DNA of 10,037 nucleotides from DATKMP01 sp035541775 (GCA_035541775.1 DATKMP010000024.1:1-10037), one strand, 5' to 3'. Shown: positions 1 to 7,134, counted from the stretch's first letter. Notes: generated by a model not told the origin, from the sequence alone. Translations and numbers: made by a program.

Positions 1-504
1 TCTCAAGAACAAACGGATGCCGCTTCTTTTGCAGTGCTTGAACCGGTCGCAGATGGTTTCCGCAATTATCTCAAGACAAAATTCTCTGTGTCATCGGAAG
101 AATTACTGTTGAATCGAGCGCAATTACTGACACTCACTGCACCTGAAATGACAGTGCTCCTCGGAGGAATGAGAGTGTTAGACACTAATGTCGGAAAATC
201 TAAACGAGGAGTTTTTACTAAGCGACCGGAATCACTCACGAACGATTTCTTCGTGAACTTGCTCGATATGAATACGATCTGGAAAGCAACTGCGGAAGAT
301 GGTGACCTCTTCGAAGGCCGTGATCGTGCAACGAATGCACTCAAGTGGACGGCCACGCGTGTTGATCTGGTCTTTGGTTCAAACTCCCAGCTCCGAGCGT
401 TAGTGGAAGTTTATGGAAGTGAAGACTCACAGGAAAAATTTCTGCATGATTTTGTTGAAGTATGGAATAAAGTTATGAATCTTGACCGGTTCGATCTTTT
501 ATGA
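1..504 (+). CDS. katG: Catalase-peroxidase KatG, C-terminal part (5' end outside window)
   Basis: The reading frame is open from the first base of the window, so the GTG at 34 is an internal valine codon and not a start. The visible 167 residues match the end of the bifunctional haem catalase-peroxidase, which removes hydrogen peroxide in the cytoplasm. Recognisable KatG signatures are LLTLTAPEMTVLLGGMRVL, LTNDFFVNLLDM, the segment FEGRDR followed by KWTATRVDLVFGSNSQLRAL, and the terminal VMNLDRFDLL. This is the C-terminal, haem-free repeat of the enzyme. In characterised KatGs that domain supports the active site of the N-terminal domain but is not itself catalytic. The catalytic Arg/Trp/His and the Met-Tyr-Trp adduct lie upstream of the window and cannot be checked. 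The stop is TGA at 502-504. The gene is convergent with the propeller gene at 823-1752. The identification is secure; completeness of the gene is unknown. Confidence 0.96.
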   Translation, partial: SQEQTDAASFAVLEPVADGFRNYLKTKFSVSSEELLLNRAQLLTLTAPEMTVLLGGMRVLDTNVGKSKRGVFTKRPESLTNDFFVNLLDMNTIWKATAEDGDLFEGRDRATNALKWTATRVDLVFGSNSQLRALVEVYGSEDSQEKFLHDFVEVWNKVMNLDRFDLL

Positions 505-533
505 TCACATTATTTAACTAAATGGTTCTTGGA

Positions 534-587
534 GGGAGCGTAATTTTTTGAATCAACGTAACGCAGCGAAGAATTGCGCCCCTTTTT
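534..587 (+). terminator. Probable rho-independent terminator of katG
   Basis: The 5' arm at 534-545 pairs with the 3' arm at 572-582 (AATTGCGCCCC). This gives 11 pairs with one bulged A (537) and one G-U pair, and it is followed directly by TTTTT (583-587) and a further AATTTT. It starts 30 nt after the katG stop. The loop is long (26 nt), which is unusual for an intrinsic terminator and lowers confidence. Confidence 0.5.
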
Positions 588-624
588 AATTTTCTCCTGA
601 ACAATACTCATCATCAAACCATCA

Positions 625-657
625 CATGCAGAAAATGGCAACAGAATTTTCTGCATG
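625..657. repeat. Perfect 12-bp inverted repeat (hairpin), 9-nt loop
   Basis: The left arm CATGCAGAAAAT (625-636) is the exact reverse complement of ATTTTCTGCATG (646-657), separated by GGCAACAGA. Neither strand has a T-run after the stem, so it is not a standard intrinsic terminator. It lies between two convergent genes and could form a hairpin in the 3' untranslated RNA of either one. Confidence 0.85.
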
Positions 658-822
658 AGACGACAAAACATTTTGAATTGATATCGAAAGATTCGACTTA
701 TGTCGAACGAAGTGAAAAAGTTGAAATGAGGAAGGTCGAAAGAAAAGTTTATTTTGAAAGCATGGTTCCTTATGAAACGCCGTTTTCCGAATGATGCCGG
801 GGACGTTCGTACACTCGTGTAA

Positions 823-1752
823 TTATTTTTTTGAAGGATCGCTGGGAGAAAACGGAAAATTATTTTGTTTCAATTCTTTTATTCCTTCGGAGTCGGCGAT
901 GAAAATCGTCTGCAGATGAAATCCTGGACTGCTTATTCTCATTCCGATAGGATCTTTCAGCATACAATCGCTTGCAAGATATTGGAATTGATTTTTGCCG
1001 GAAATCTGTACGATGGCAGCACGTTGAAAGTCGATCGCATAGATCGTTCCCTTGTCATCGATATCGAATGAATAAATCAAAGGGCCATCTGATAAAATCG
1101 TGTCCGGAGCGCCTGCAGTTCCGTCGCGATTGATAGGATATTTCTTCAGCATTTTTTTTAATGGCTCCGCTGAATAAAGATTGTTGTACTCTTTATCGAA
1201 ACAAAGACACCCCAGCATAAATGATCCGGAAGAAACTGGATGATTGTCGATAAACACGCTTTTTTGGAGCGATGGAGTGACCTTATAAATTTTGTCTTCG
1301 ATGTGGTCTGCAATAAATAAATTTCCTTTGCGATCGAGTTTGATATCGAAAGCACCGCGAAAGTTTTGAAGCAATGTATCGACTCGTCCCTCGGGAGAGA
1401 CTTTTAAAATGATCGATCCGCACGCAATAAAAATATTCTGTGTCGAATCGACATCGATACCCGGCCCGATGAACGAGGCACTGAGCGGGACAAATATTTT
1501 TTCTTCGCCGGTCGGCGTGATCTTTGAAATATATCCTTTGGTCCCGATTGCCGCCGTGTCGCCCCCCACGATGAACATCGTACGATCCGAACTTCGGGCG
1601 ATGCCGAAACACCGCATGGATGGTGGTCCTGAGTACTTGCAAAACATACCGCACTGTGCCTGCAGCGGCAGATCGAGAATAACACACAATATCCATACGA
1701 CAAAAAAGATTTCTTTTATACGGTGCGTTTGAACATGGGAATTCACTCTCAT
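823..1752 (-). CDS. Secreted six-bladed beta-propeller protein (NHL/SMP-30-like)
   Basis: The ATG at 1752 is chosen as the start. It gives a basic n-region (MRVNSHVQTHRIKE) followed by a hydrophobic stretch ending LQAQ, a classical signal peptide, with a purine-rich AAGAAAGAA just upstream. Longer in-frame starts exist (ATG at 1785, TTG at 1821) but push the signal peptide far inward. The mature protein (residues ~34-309) consists of repeats of about 40 residues of the type GxxxDxxGNLFIADxxxxxIxKVTPxG. They begin near residues 49, 97, 134, 178, 227 and 266, which makes six blades. The clearest is FDIKLDRKGNLFIADHIEDK. Proteins of this fold include NHL-repeat and SMP-30/gluconolactonase-like proteins; the substrate or partner cannot be told. 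No T9SS sorting domain is seen at the C-terminus, so it is probably periplasmic. Four cysteines cluster just after the signal peptide region (CGMFC, MRC). It lies 96 nt after the isomerase-like gene. Confidence 0.75.
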   Translation of the reverse strand: MRVNSHVQTHRIKEIFFVVWILCVILDLPLQAQCGMFCKYSGPPSMRCFGIARSSDRTMFIVGGDTAAIGTKGYISKITPTGEEKIFVPLSASFIGPGIDVDSTQNIFIACGSIILKVSPEGRVDTLLQNFRGAFDIKLDRKGNLFIADHIEDKIYKVTPSLQKSVFIDNHPVSSGSFMLGCLCFDKEYNNLYSAEPLKKMLKKYPINRDGTAGAPDTILSDGPLIYSFDIDDKGTIYAIDFQRAAIVQISGKNQFQYLASDCMLKDPIGMRISSPGFHLQTIFIADSEGIKELKQNNFPFSPSDPSKK

Positions 1753-1848
1753 AAAATTCTTTCTTATGGTTTGATGCAAATCCATCGTGCTGTTGTTTGA
1801 ATGCTGTGCTATGTTCTTCAACGATGAATAAATTACAATATTGTTGCC

Positions 1849-2148
1849 TTAGATATTCTCTTCAAACAATCGTGCAAAACCGGGATATGCTTTGAGAGGA
1901 ATGACATCGAATTCGATGAATCCATTTTTCACTAACGGTAAGGTCGATAAAATTGTTCGCGCTTCTTCGATGTTCGCACATTCAAGCACTAACACCGCTG
2001 CTTCACGGTCGGCACGAAAATACAATTCGCGCAGTACACCGGCTTGCTGCAATTTCCAAGCGCGCGCAGCTTCTTGTTTTAAGAGTTCATCGGTAAATGC
2101 GTTGTCGGCAACGCCCGGTACGTCTTTTTCGAGTGCAAGAAGTTTCAT
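1849..2148 (-). CDS. Muconolactone-isomerase-like / YciI-like small protein (intact copy)
   Basis: This 99-residue cytoplasmic protein resembles the muconolactone delta-isomerase-like branch of the dimeric alpha/beta-barrel (ferredoxin-like) superfamily. It starts MKLLALEKDVPG, has a central strand EAAVLVLECANIEEAR, and ends in LPLVKNGFIEFDVIPL followed by a Pro/Gly/Phe-rich tail. The length fits a single ferredoxin-like domain. Homologues are usually annotated only by family, and no catecholate pathway genes are nearby, so a role in muconolactone isomerisation should not be assumed. It starts 27 nt after the beta-barrel gene's stop and has no clear Shine-Dalgarno sequence, in contrast to the truncated copy at 4778-4927. 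The first 35 codons are repeated there: the first 57 bases differ at only one position, and 12 of 105 bases differ overall. Confidence 0.8.
   Translation of the reverse strand: MKLLALEKDVPGVADNAFTDELLKQEAARAWKLQQAGVLRELYFRADREAAVLVLECANIEEARTILSTLPLVKNGFIEFDVIPLKAYPGFARLFEENI
2044..2148 (-). repeat. Direct repeat copy A: 5' part of isomerase-like gene
   Basis: This stretch, codons 1-35 of the intact gene, aligns without gaps to 4823-4927. By direct comparison 93 of 105 bases agree: 56 of the first 57 and 37 of the last 48. Similarity stops abruptly after the codon pair for Gln-Gln. Confidence 0.9.
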
Positions 2149-2175
2149 AAGTATAGTTACTTGACGATAAAAAAA

Positions 2176-2919
2176 TTAAAATGGATATTCAATGAAAAGA
2201 CCGAGTCTGAACCCACTCCAGTCGATTCGAACGTTTTCACCATTATTATTTTCCAAATAGGCATCGGAATAATTATCATATTCTAAGGAAGAAGGGAAAA
2301 AAAGAAGATATGATAATTGAACTCCTAAATGGAAGTTCCATAAATTGTAAAACGGAGCAATGCCGATTTCGACACCCAAAGAGGAAGAGTGAAATGCAGG
2401 TTCTGAAAGTGTTTGATATGTACCAATTCGGGTATAAAGTGAGTTGTGTAATACAGAGTAATAATATTTACAAGAACCAAACAATGCCCAATGAAATTCA
2501 TTTTGAGATGATAATTGATATTTTATCATACAACCAAATGCATTGGTACTGACAATTTGGTCAGCCCGTACTTCTCCAGAATAATCTTGATAATGAATTC
2601 GGCCACCCGTTGAATTATATTCATATACTCCTCCTATGAGCAGGCTTGAATCACTTGAAGGGAAGAGAGGAAATAAAAATCCCGTTTCAAATCCGTAAAA
2701 GGAAGGATATGCGTCGAGAATATTTGCCGGAATACCCTGCGAAGTGATACTAGAACATAATTCTGATTGAAGATTCTTGAGATCTGACATTGCATACGAA
2801 TTTAAACTCATCGATGCAAAAATTCGGAAATTCGATTGACCGAACAAAGAGCGATTGTTGGTACCGAATAACACCATAAGCAACAAGATGATTCTTATAA
2901 CGCGATAGAATAGTTTCAT
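2176..2919 (-). CDS. Outer-membrane beta-barrel-like protein, unknown function
   Basis: This 247-residue protein has a signal peptide (MKLFYRVIRIILLLMVLFG, cleavage probably near LFGQ at residues 25-28). The rest is rich in Tyr, Phe, Ser and Gly with alternating hydrophobic/polar strands, for example LLIGGVYEYNS, HWALFGSCKYYYSV, FHLGVQLSYLLFF and FRLGLFIEYPF. It ends in a C-terminal phenylalanine, a common feature of outer-membrane beta-barrel proteins, and the size would suit an eight- to ten-stranded barrel. This is a fold-level inference from composition; I do not recognise the family. The ATG lies one base after the stop of the upstream lipoprotein gene (TAA-T-ATG), so the two are probably translationally coupled and likely to work together at the cell surface. 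No obvious Shine-Dalgarno sequence is present, consistent with coupling. The pair is AT-rich relative to its neighbours. Confidence 0.65.
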   Translation of the reverse strand: MKLFYRVIRIILLLMVLFGTNNRSLFGQSNFRIFASMSLNSYAMSDLKNLQSELCSSITSQGIPANILDAYPSFYGFETGFLFPLFPSSDSSLLIGGVYEYNSTGGRIHYQDYSGEVRADQIVSTNAFGCMIKYQLSSQNEFHWALFGSCKYYYSVLHNSLYTRIGTYQTLSEPAFHSSSLGVEIGIAPFYNLWNFHLGVQLSYLLFFPSSLEYDNYSDAYLENNNGENVRIDWSGFRLGLFIEYPF

Positions 2920-2920
2920 A

Positions 2921-4705
2921 TTAATTCAGAGTGATTTTTTTATAATATCCATTGATAAAGACGATGTTATGCTGAAAACTTTGTACCGATCCACACACTC
3001 GTTGGTATCCTCGCCGTTTTCCAGTATTAAGATCATAAACACCAAATCCATAATTATTTAAATATGTTCCTGCCAATCCCGTCGATCGATCGATGAAAAG
3101 AGGTGCATTCTCTATAAAAGAATCGTCCAACGAAATTTGTTGGATAAGTTGAAGATCGGAACAGCGAAATATTTTGAATCCGTTTTCTGCTACGGACACA
3201 AGAGACGAATCGTTTGCGGAAAAGGTGGAGCTCGGCGTTGCACCAATGAGCACAAGGTTTTGCCCATTATAGGTGTACAGAGATCCTTCACAGAGAATAT
3301 ATTTTCCATCCGATGAAATCTCCAGTGTCATATATAAGTACCAATGATTTAACGGAAGCATATCAAGACATTTTTTATTGATTACATCAAAAAGTGAGAG
3401 CACCATCAATCCGTTACTATCCAATAAAATCACGGCGATAATTCCTACATTAGAAGCTTTTATGCTATTAACGGACCATGTAGGTTGATGAATGATTTCT
3501 AATAACGTCGCAGATCCATCAACTGTCATAGTGGTTCCATTTATTTTATTCACTAATCCGTTGTTGCCAACGACACCGTAAATTGAGTTTCCGTCACTAC
3601 TAATTGTTGGATTGCTTAATTGAAAACTAAACTGGCTATATCCGAGAAATGACAAGTTATCGCCATCATATGTCGATAATACATTGTTTGATCCAGAAGC
3701 AACGCAGAGGAATATGTTTTTACTGGGAATATATCGGAAAACATCTTGAGGACCTGACGTAAAGGGAGTATTATGTATTGGCGGGCCAAAAATTGATGCT
3801 GAATCTGCAAGTCGAATGCCCGCTTTATTTCTGATACTTAAGGTGTATTGTGCTCCATTAAAACCAAAGGGCGGAAAGTTATCGAGTACGGTTGTATCAC
3901 CAATGGAATATATTTCGGCTGTGGTATCTAATCCGGTAATGACATACTTGCCAAATACTTTGTAGTAAGGAAACTGATTCCATGTCAATTTTACTTTGCC
4001 GTCGGTTGTTACCGCAGAAACAAAAGAGGGTGAATAAGAACACCATTGAGGATCACAAGAAAAAGATATGTTGAATATTGTTGTCGTTAGTGAATATGAA
4101 GAAAGATCGCCAATAAATGTCGTATCTCGATAAAAATTTTGGTTAATATCGGTTATGGTTGTAAGAATAGAACCATTTTTAAAAAGAGTGTATTGATTGA
4201 AACCATACTGAGTATATTTTTTCCAATTAATCGTTAATGCCCCATCAACAATCGAGAACCCTGTCATGACCGGCGCAACAATTGGCGCGTTAAATAATGT
4301 TACGGGATAATCTTTTTCAACGTAAAACACTTCATCACCCAGATGGTCAGCCATACTACCGGAATTCGTCGAAGTGTAAAGAAGGAGTTTTAATGTATCA
4401 TTGCCGTCAGGATAATAATTCGTTGCAAACGAAATGTAGCCTGGTTGCGTAGTATTAAGATATAATTCGTTATTATCAAGGTATCCCTGGATACCTTTAA
4501 GAGTATGACCGCCCAATTCAGTTTGAACCGATAGTGTAACAGTACCCCGCAAAACGTTTAATGAGTTTGCATTTAACACCGTAATGTCAATATTGTTCTT
4601 TGGAATAGAAAGCGAATGGAAATTTGCTCCAGTCGGAGAATATTTACAATCGGCAAAAAACAACAATAAGAAGATAGGAAGATATAATAGGTTCATTCGT
4701 GCCAT
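2921..4705 (-). CDS. Probable surface lipoprotein with Ig/FN3-like and propeller-like regions
   Basis: The ATG at 4705 is chosen because GAAGAGAA lies 8 nt upstream and it places the hydrophobic segment at the N-terminus. The frame extends back to a TTG at 4774 without support. The product is 594 residues. MARMNLLYLPIFLLLFFADC looks like a lipoprotein signal with the modified cysteine at 20, although Asp at -1 departs from the usual lipobox, so simple secretion is an alternative. Residues ~37-130 look like a bacterial Ig-like domain (GYLDNNELYLN, YYPDGNDTLKLLLYT). Two FN3-like regions follow (~147-227, LTINWKKYTQYGFNQYTLFK; ~233-302, VKLTWNQFPYYKVFGKYVI). The C-terminal half (~320-594) has repeats of the type ISSDGxxIYGVVG and ISSDGKYILCEGSLYTYNG, suggesting a YncE/WD-like beta-propeller. 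It is followed one base later by the beta-barrel gene. The family is not recognised. Confidence 0.7.
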   Translation of the reverse strand: MARMNLLYLPIFLLLFFADCKYSPTGANFHSLSIPKNNIDITVLNANSLNVLRGTVTLSVQTELGGHTLKGIQGYLDNNELYLNTTQPGYISFATNYYPDGNDTLKLLLYTSTNSGSMADHLGDEVFYVEKDYPVTLFNAPIVAPVMTGFSIVDGALTINWKKYTQYGFNQYTLFKNGSILTTITDINQNFYRDTTFIGDLSSYSLTTTIFNISFSCDPQWCSYSPSFVSAVTTDGKVKLTWNQFPYYKVFGKYVITGLDTTAEIYSIGDTTVLDNFPPFGFNGAQYTLSIRNKAGIRLADSASIFGPPIHNTPFTSGPQDVFRYIPSKNIFLCVASGSNNVLSTYDGDNLSFLGYSQFSFQLSNPTISSDGNSIYGVVGNNGLVNKINGTTMTVDGSATLLEIIHQPTWSVNSIKASNVGIIAVILLDSNGLMVLSLFDVINKKCLDMLPLNHWYLYMTLEISSDGKYILCEGSLYTYNGQNLVLIGATPSSTFSANDSSLVSVAENGFKIFRCSDLQLIQQISLDDSFIENAPLFIDRSTGLAGTYLNNYGFGVYDLNTGKRRGYQRVCGSVQSFQHNIVFINGYYKKITLN

Positions 4706-4777
4706 ATATATTATTCTCTTCAGATGACTAAATGAATTCTTGGTCTTTAATTTATCGAAATAGTTTAGGTTCAAAAA

Positions 4778-4927
4778 TTAATATACCATCAAGAAGCATA
4801 TTGATAATATACTTACCGTCTTTTGTTGCAATTCCCACACGCGCGCTGCTTCCCGTTTCAAAATTTCTTCGGTAAATGCGTTGTCGGCAACGCCCGGTTC
4901 GTCTTTTTCGAGTGCAAGAAGTTTCAT
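4778..4927 (-). pseudogene. Truncated second copy of the isomerase-like gene
   Basis: The reading frame starts MKLLALEKDEPGVADNAF, matches the intact gene at 1849-2148 through residue 35 (WELQQ), then switches to an unrelated tail (KTVSILSICFLMVY) and stops at TAA 4778-4780. At 49 residues it lacks the second half of the ferredoxin-like domain, including the ECANIEEAR and FIEFDVIPL strands, so it is unlikely to fold as the full-length protein does. It begins 15 nt after the GNAT gene and keeps a purine-rich GAGAA upstream, so it may hold the ancestral operon position. The intact copy now sits 2.6 kb downstream, behind the lipoprotein/beta-barrel pair. The N-terminal codons remain in frame and nearly identical, which suggests either recent duplication or gene conversion in that part. 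Confidence 0.85.
4823..4927 (-). repeat. Direct repeat copy B: truncated isomerase-like copy
   Basis: This is the partner of the repeat at 2044-2148, in the same orientation, with the two ATGs 2779 nt apart. Identity also covers two bases upstream of the ATG (AA on the plus strand after CAT). It ends at the Gln-Gln codons, after which the sequence becomes AT-rich and unrelated. Confidence 0.9.
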
Positions 4928-4942
4928 AATCGATTTCTCACA

Positions 4943-5377
4943 TTATATTGGCTTCACAAACCGGTAGCCGTTCATCGTATAGCCGAGTCGTTTATAAAAT
5001 TTGTGTGCTTCTTCTTCGCGTCCAAATCCGCTCACAAGCCACGTGCCTTTGCAGTTTAATGCTTTTGCATGCTGTTCTGCAAATTCCATCAGCGTGCGCC
5101 CGATGCCGGCGTTTCGCGCTTCCTCTTTAATAATGAGCACGGAAATTTCTCCGTACCGGCTTCGTTCTTCAATATTTTCTCGAATACGGAATGATAATGT
5201 GCCGAGAACTTTTCCGTCTTTCTCGTACACAAACAGTTCATCGATGGTGCTTGCCTTGACGAGTTTTAATCGATCCAGCACATCCTCTTCAGTTACCTTG
5301 TGGCCGGATAAATCGGAAAAGAGAATACTTAATACTGGTACATCAGTTTGTTGTGCTTGGCGAATTATAAAGGACAT
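4943..5377 (-). CDS. GNAT-family N-acetyltransferase
   Basis: The product is 144 residues, the usual length for a single GNAT domain. It transfers the acetyl group of acetyl-CoA to an amine; the substrate cannot be told. Motif A is clear: YGEISVLIIKEEARNAGIGR, with the pyrophosphate-binding loop R88-N-A-G91-I-G93-R. The motif B region AHKFYKRLGY (124-133) and the final strand GYRFVKPI are also present. It starts at ATG 5377, 12 nt after the stop of the secreted protein gene, and is followed 15 nt later by the truncated isomerase-like copy. No strong Shine-Dalgarno sequence is seen, so translation may depend on the upstream gene. It is cytoplasmic, with no signal peptide. Base composition is richer in GC than the lipoprotein gene that follows. 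Confidence 0.92.
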   Translation of the reverse strand: MSFIIRQAQQTDVPVLSILFSDLSGHKVTEEDVLDRLKLVKASTIDELFVYEKDGKVLGTLSFRIRENIEERSRYGEISVLIIKEEARNAGIGRTLMEFAEQHAKALNCKGTWLVSGFGREEEAHKFYKRLGYTMNGYRFVKPI

Positions 5378-5389
5378 ACAAATATTATT

Positions 5390-5959
5390 TCAAGGATTAT
5401 TCTTAAAATGAAAAACAATATCTCTCGATGGCATAAACTGATCTTGTTTCCAGTAGTAGATGTTTTGATTCCCGATGTGGTACGTTTTGTCAGGCGAGTA
5501 CGATAAATCCTTCAAGACTGTTTGTTCGTTGAGAATAAGTTTATATTCCGCATGTGCGAGCGGTTGATGCCATTGTTGTGTTGAAGTCAAGATGTACCGT
5601 GCACTGTCGCTCAGAACAGTTTGCCTATACGTAATATGGTACACAGTTGTATCACCTGCCGGTAGATCGAGTAAAAACATAACTCCCTTGTTCGATTGGT
5701 TCTGCAGAAGGGGAGAATAGTTTTGCGATATATTGGTTACCGTTACAGAATCGACTTGTTCGTGCGGTGAAGTGATACCGAATGGATAATATATTTCGGT
5801 TGTCTTCTCCGCTTGAGCATGATTGATAAACCAATAGTACCCATCGACCAAAAGCGTTGCATGATCGAATGTTATCGTGATATCTTCTTTATAAAATGTT
5901 ATTTCCTGACTGAATGCACTAATACTCCAAAGACCCATACACAGAATAATCGATTTCAT
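5390..5959 (-). CDS. Small secreted beta-rich protein of unknown function
   Basis: This 189-residue product begins with a short signal peptide (MKSIILCMGLWSISAFSQ, cleavage probably after AFS or FSQ). The mature part is Thr/Tyr-rich and strand-like, with segments EITFYKEDITITFDHATL, TTEIYYPFGI, DTTVYHITYRQ and a late AEYKLILNE. A strand-rich fold with a Tyr-Pro-Phe-Gly turn recalls N-terminal regions of proteins that handle surface-layer or von Willebrand-type contexts, but I cannot assign a family. It has no sorting domain and no lipobox, so it is likely periplasmic or released. It starts 10 nt after the T9SS cargo gene and ends 12 nt before the GNAT gene, so it is probably co-transcribed with both. 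Its role may be linked to the T9SS cargo; that is inference from position only. Confidence 0.7.
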   Translation of the reverse strand: MKSIILCMGLWSISAFSQEITFYKEDITITFDHATLLVDGYYWFINHAQAEKTTEIYYPFGITSPHEQVDSVTVTNISQNYSPLLQNQSNKGVMFLLDLPAGDTTVYHITYRQTVLSDSARYILTSTQQWHQPLAHAEYKLILNEQTVLKDLSYSPDKTYHIGNQNIYYWKQDQFMPSRDIVFHFKNNP

Positions 5960-5969
5960 AGAATGTTTT

Positions 5970-7031
5970 TTATTTTAAAAGAATCATCGAACCGGTTCGG
6001 TATTTTGTTGTACCAATGATTAATTGATAAAAGTACATACCGGAAGATACAACCGTGCCGTTATAATTTGTTCCATCCCACCGTATCTGTTGTTGAGTGG
6101 TGAACTCAAGACTGCGTATGTTTTGTCCGAGTGCATTGTAGACATGAATTTGTTTAGGTGTATTCGATAAGGAAGACGGAACAGTGACAACAAAGTTCGT
6201 ACTTAAATTAAACGGGTTGGGATAGTTGAAAATAGAAACGCTTTGCGCAATATTGGATTTTCTTTCTTGTATCCCGACAACGATGTAATCACCATGTAAA
6301 TGGATATCGGTACTGACGGTAGATCCCGGATTGATATTCAGAACTAATGTATCAATTGGGGGCGTGATATAATTATAACCGGCAGTATTTCCAATAGTCG
6401 TATATTGGATTTTTCTGGAATAGATCGATGTTGAGTATGAACCATCCGCATGGAGCACGAGAGGGTAATCAAGTGAAAAAATTCCTTTCGTAATAAGACT
6501 ATCGTTCTTATTATATAAATATCCTTTCAAGAAACCGCACGTTCCGGTGGTGTCGTTTTTATTTCCGATAGAGGGATGATTGCATTTCACAAACCTTGAC
6601 CAATCTATACGCGAAATGGAGTATTCCACAGGAAGCGTATCAATCGTTGATTTTGGAAGTGATCCATAAATCACAGAGTCTCTTAGTACACCAAGATATT
6701 TATAGTAGGAATAAAGCCTTATAATATCCTTTGCTGAATTAAACGATAATGGTTTTACCAAACTATCGGAAGTAACGACAAAGAGTATCGTGCTGTCTGC
6801 AATATAATCGAGTCGAATCCGGGAAAAGCCCTGAGCATTCCCGACACAGATGCTGTCATACTGGTTTTTAAAAAATGGCTGCGTGTATTGAAATGTAATT
6901 TCTAAATCCCATGAAGCTGCTCCGTTGAACTTGAATTCCGATATCATTGCTTGAGGTGCTATAACCGGATTTCCAAAGAGATGGAAGAACGGAAGAAAGA
7001 AGATGACCCAACCCAGCACATGTTTTTTCAT
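5970..7031 (-). CDS. T9SS-exported protein with type A C-terminal sorting domain
   Basis: The product is 353 residues. The N-terminus is a signal peptide (MKKHVLGWVIFFLPFFHLFG). Residues ~165-250 resemble a carboxypeptidase-regulatory-like beta-sandwich (CGFLKGYLYNKNDSLITKG, then LHADGSYSTSI). Residues 267-353 form a classical T9SS type A sorting domain: IFNYPNPFN, then QIHVYNALGQNIRSLEF, IRWDGTNYNG, SSGMYFYQL and the terminal GSMILLK. Such domains direct passage through the outer membrane by the type IX system and are usually removed at the surface. The region between residues 21 and ~165 is not recognised, so the functional activity is unknown; no catalytic motif was seen. The start is fixed by a strong Shine-Dalgarno sequence AAGGAGG (7037-7043), 5 nt before ATG. 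It is the first gene of the run down to 1849 and follows a strong terminator. Confidence 0.9.
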   Translation of the reverse strand: MKKHVLGWVIFFLPFFHLFGNPVIAPQAMISEFKFNGAASWDLEITFQYTQPFFKNQYDSICVGNAQGFSRIRLDYIADSTILFVVTSDSLVKPLSFNSAKDIIRLYSYYKYLGVLRDSVIYGSLPKSTIDTLPVEYSISRIDWSRFVKCNHPSIGNKNDTTGTCGFLKGYLYNKNDSLITKGIFSLDYPLVLHADGSYSTSIYSRKIQYTTIGNTAGYNYITPPIDTLVLNINPGSTVSTDIHLHGDYIVVGIQERKSNIAQSVSIFNYPNPFNLSTNFVVTVPSSLSNTPKQIHVYNALGQNIRSLEFTTQQQIRWDGTNYNGTVVSSGMYFYQLIIGTTKYRTGSMILLK

Positions 7032-7036
7032 AACAA

Positions 7037-7043
7037 CCTCCTT
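7037..7043 (-). promoter_or_regulatory. Strong Shine-Dalgarno sequence of the T9SS cargo gene
   Basis: AAGGAGG on the minus strand with a 5-nt spacer to the ATG at 7031. It is the strongest ribosome-binding site of the minus-strand genes here and fixes the start. Confidence 0.85.
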
Positions 7044-7134
7044 GATATTTTTTTAAATGAACAATCGAATGATTTTCAATAATATCTTTGCAGTATCGTT
7101 GTTTCCTTGTTTGTGAAGAAGAACGAATTTCGAT

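Larger units (their letters stand above)
505..822. other. Gene-free gap between convergent katG and propeller gene
   Basis: No convincing coding frame is seen on either strand in these 318 bases. The gap holds the katG terminator-like hairpin (534-587), a perfect 12-bp inverted repeat (625-657) and a small inverted repeat TTCGAC-TTAT-GTCGAA (692-707). No T-rich terminator for the minus-strand gene ending at 823 was found. Confidence 0.6.

Noticed and set aside
439..658. Shared 11-mer TTTCTGCATGA in katG (439-449) and in the hairpin (648-658)
   Set aside because: Flanks do not extend the match. An 11-base match within one window is compatible with chance.
692..720. TTCGAC-TTAT-GTCGAA plus CGAACGAAGTGA, resembling dispersed repeats of environmental genomes
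   Set aside because: Only the short core agrees with repeats I remember, and no second copy occurs in the window, so a repeat call is not supported.
810..831. TACAC-TC-GTGTA followed by a T-run on the plus strand, as a backup katG terminator
   Set aside because: The stem is 5 bp with a 2-nt loop, which is too weak, and the T-run falls in the last codons of the convergent gene.
1283..1703. Two long minus-strand frames of 137 and 99 codons within the propeller gene
   Set aside because: They are alternate frames of the propeller gene, with Arg/His/Cys-rich composition and no family resemblance. The propeller frame has a signal peptide and blade repeats.
1835..1844. Palindrome ACAATATTGT just after the isomerase-like gene, as an operator
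   Set aside because: A 10-bp AT-rich palindrome is expected by chance, and it matches no operator I can name with confidence.
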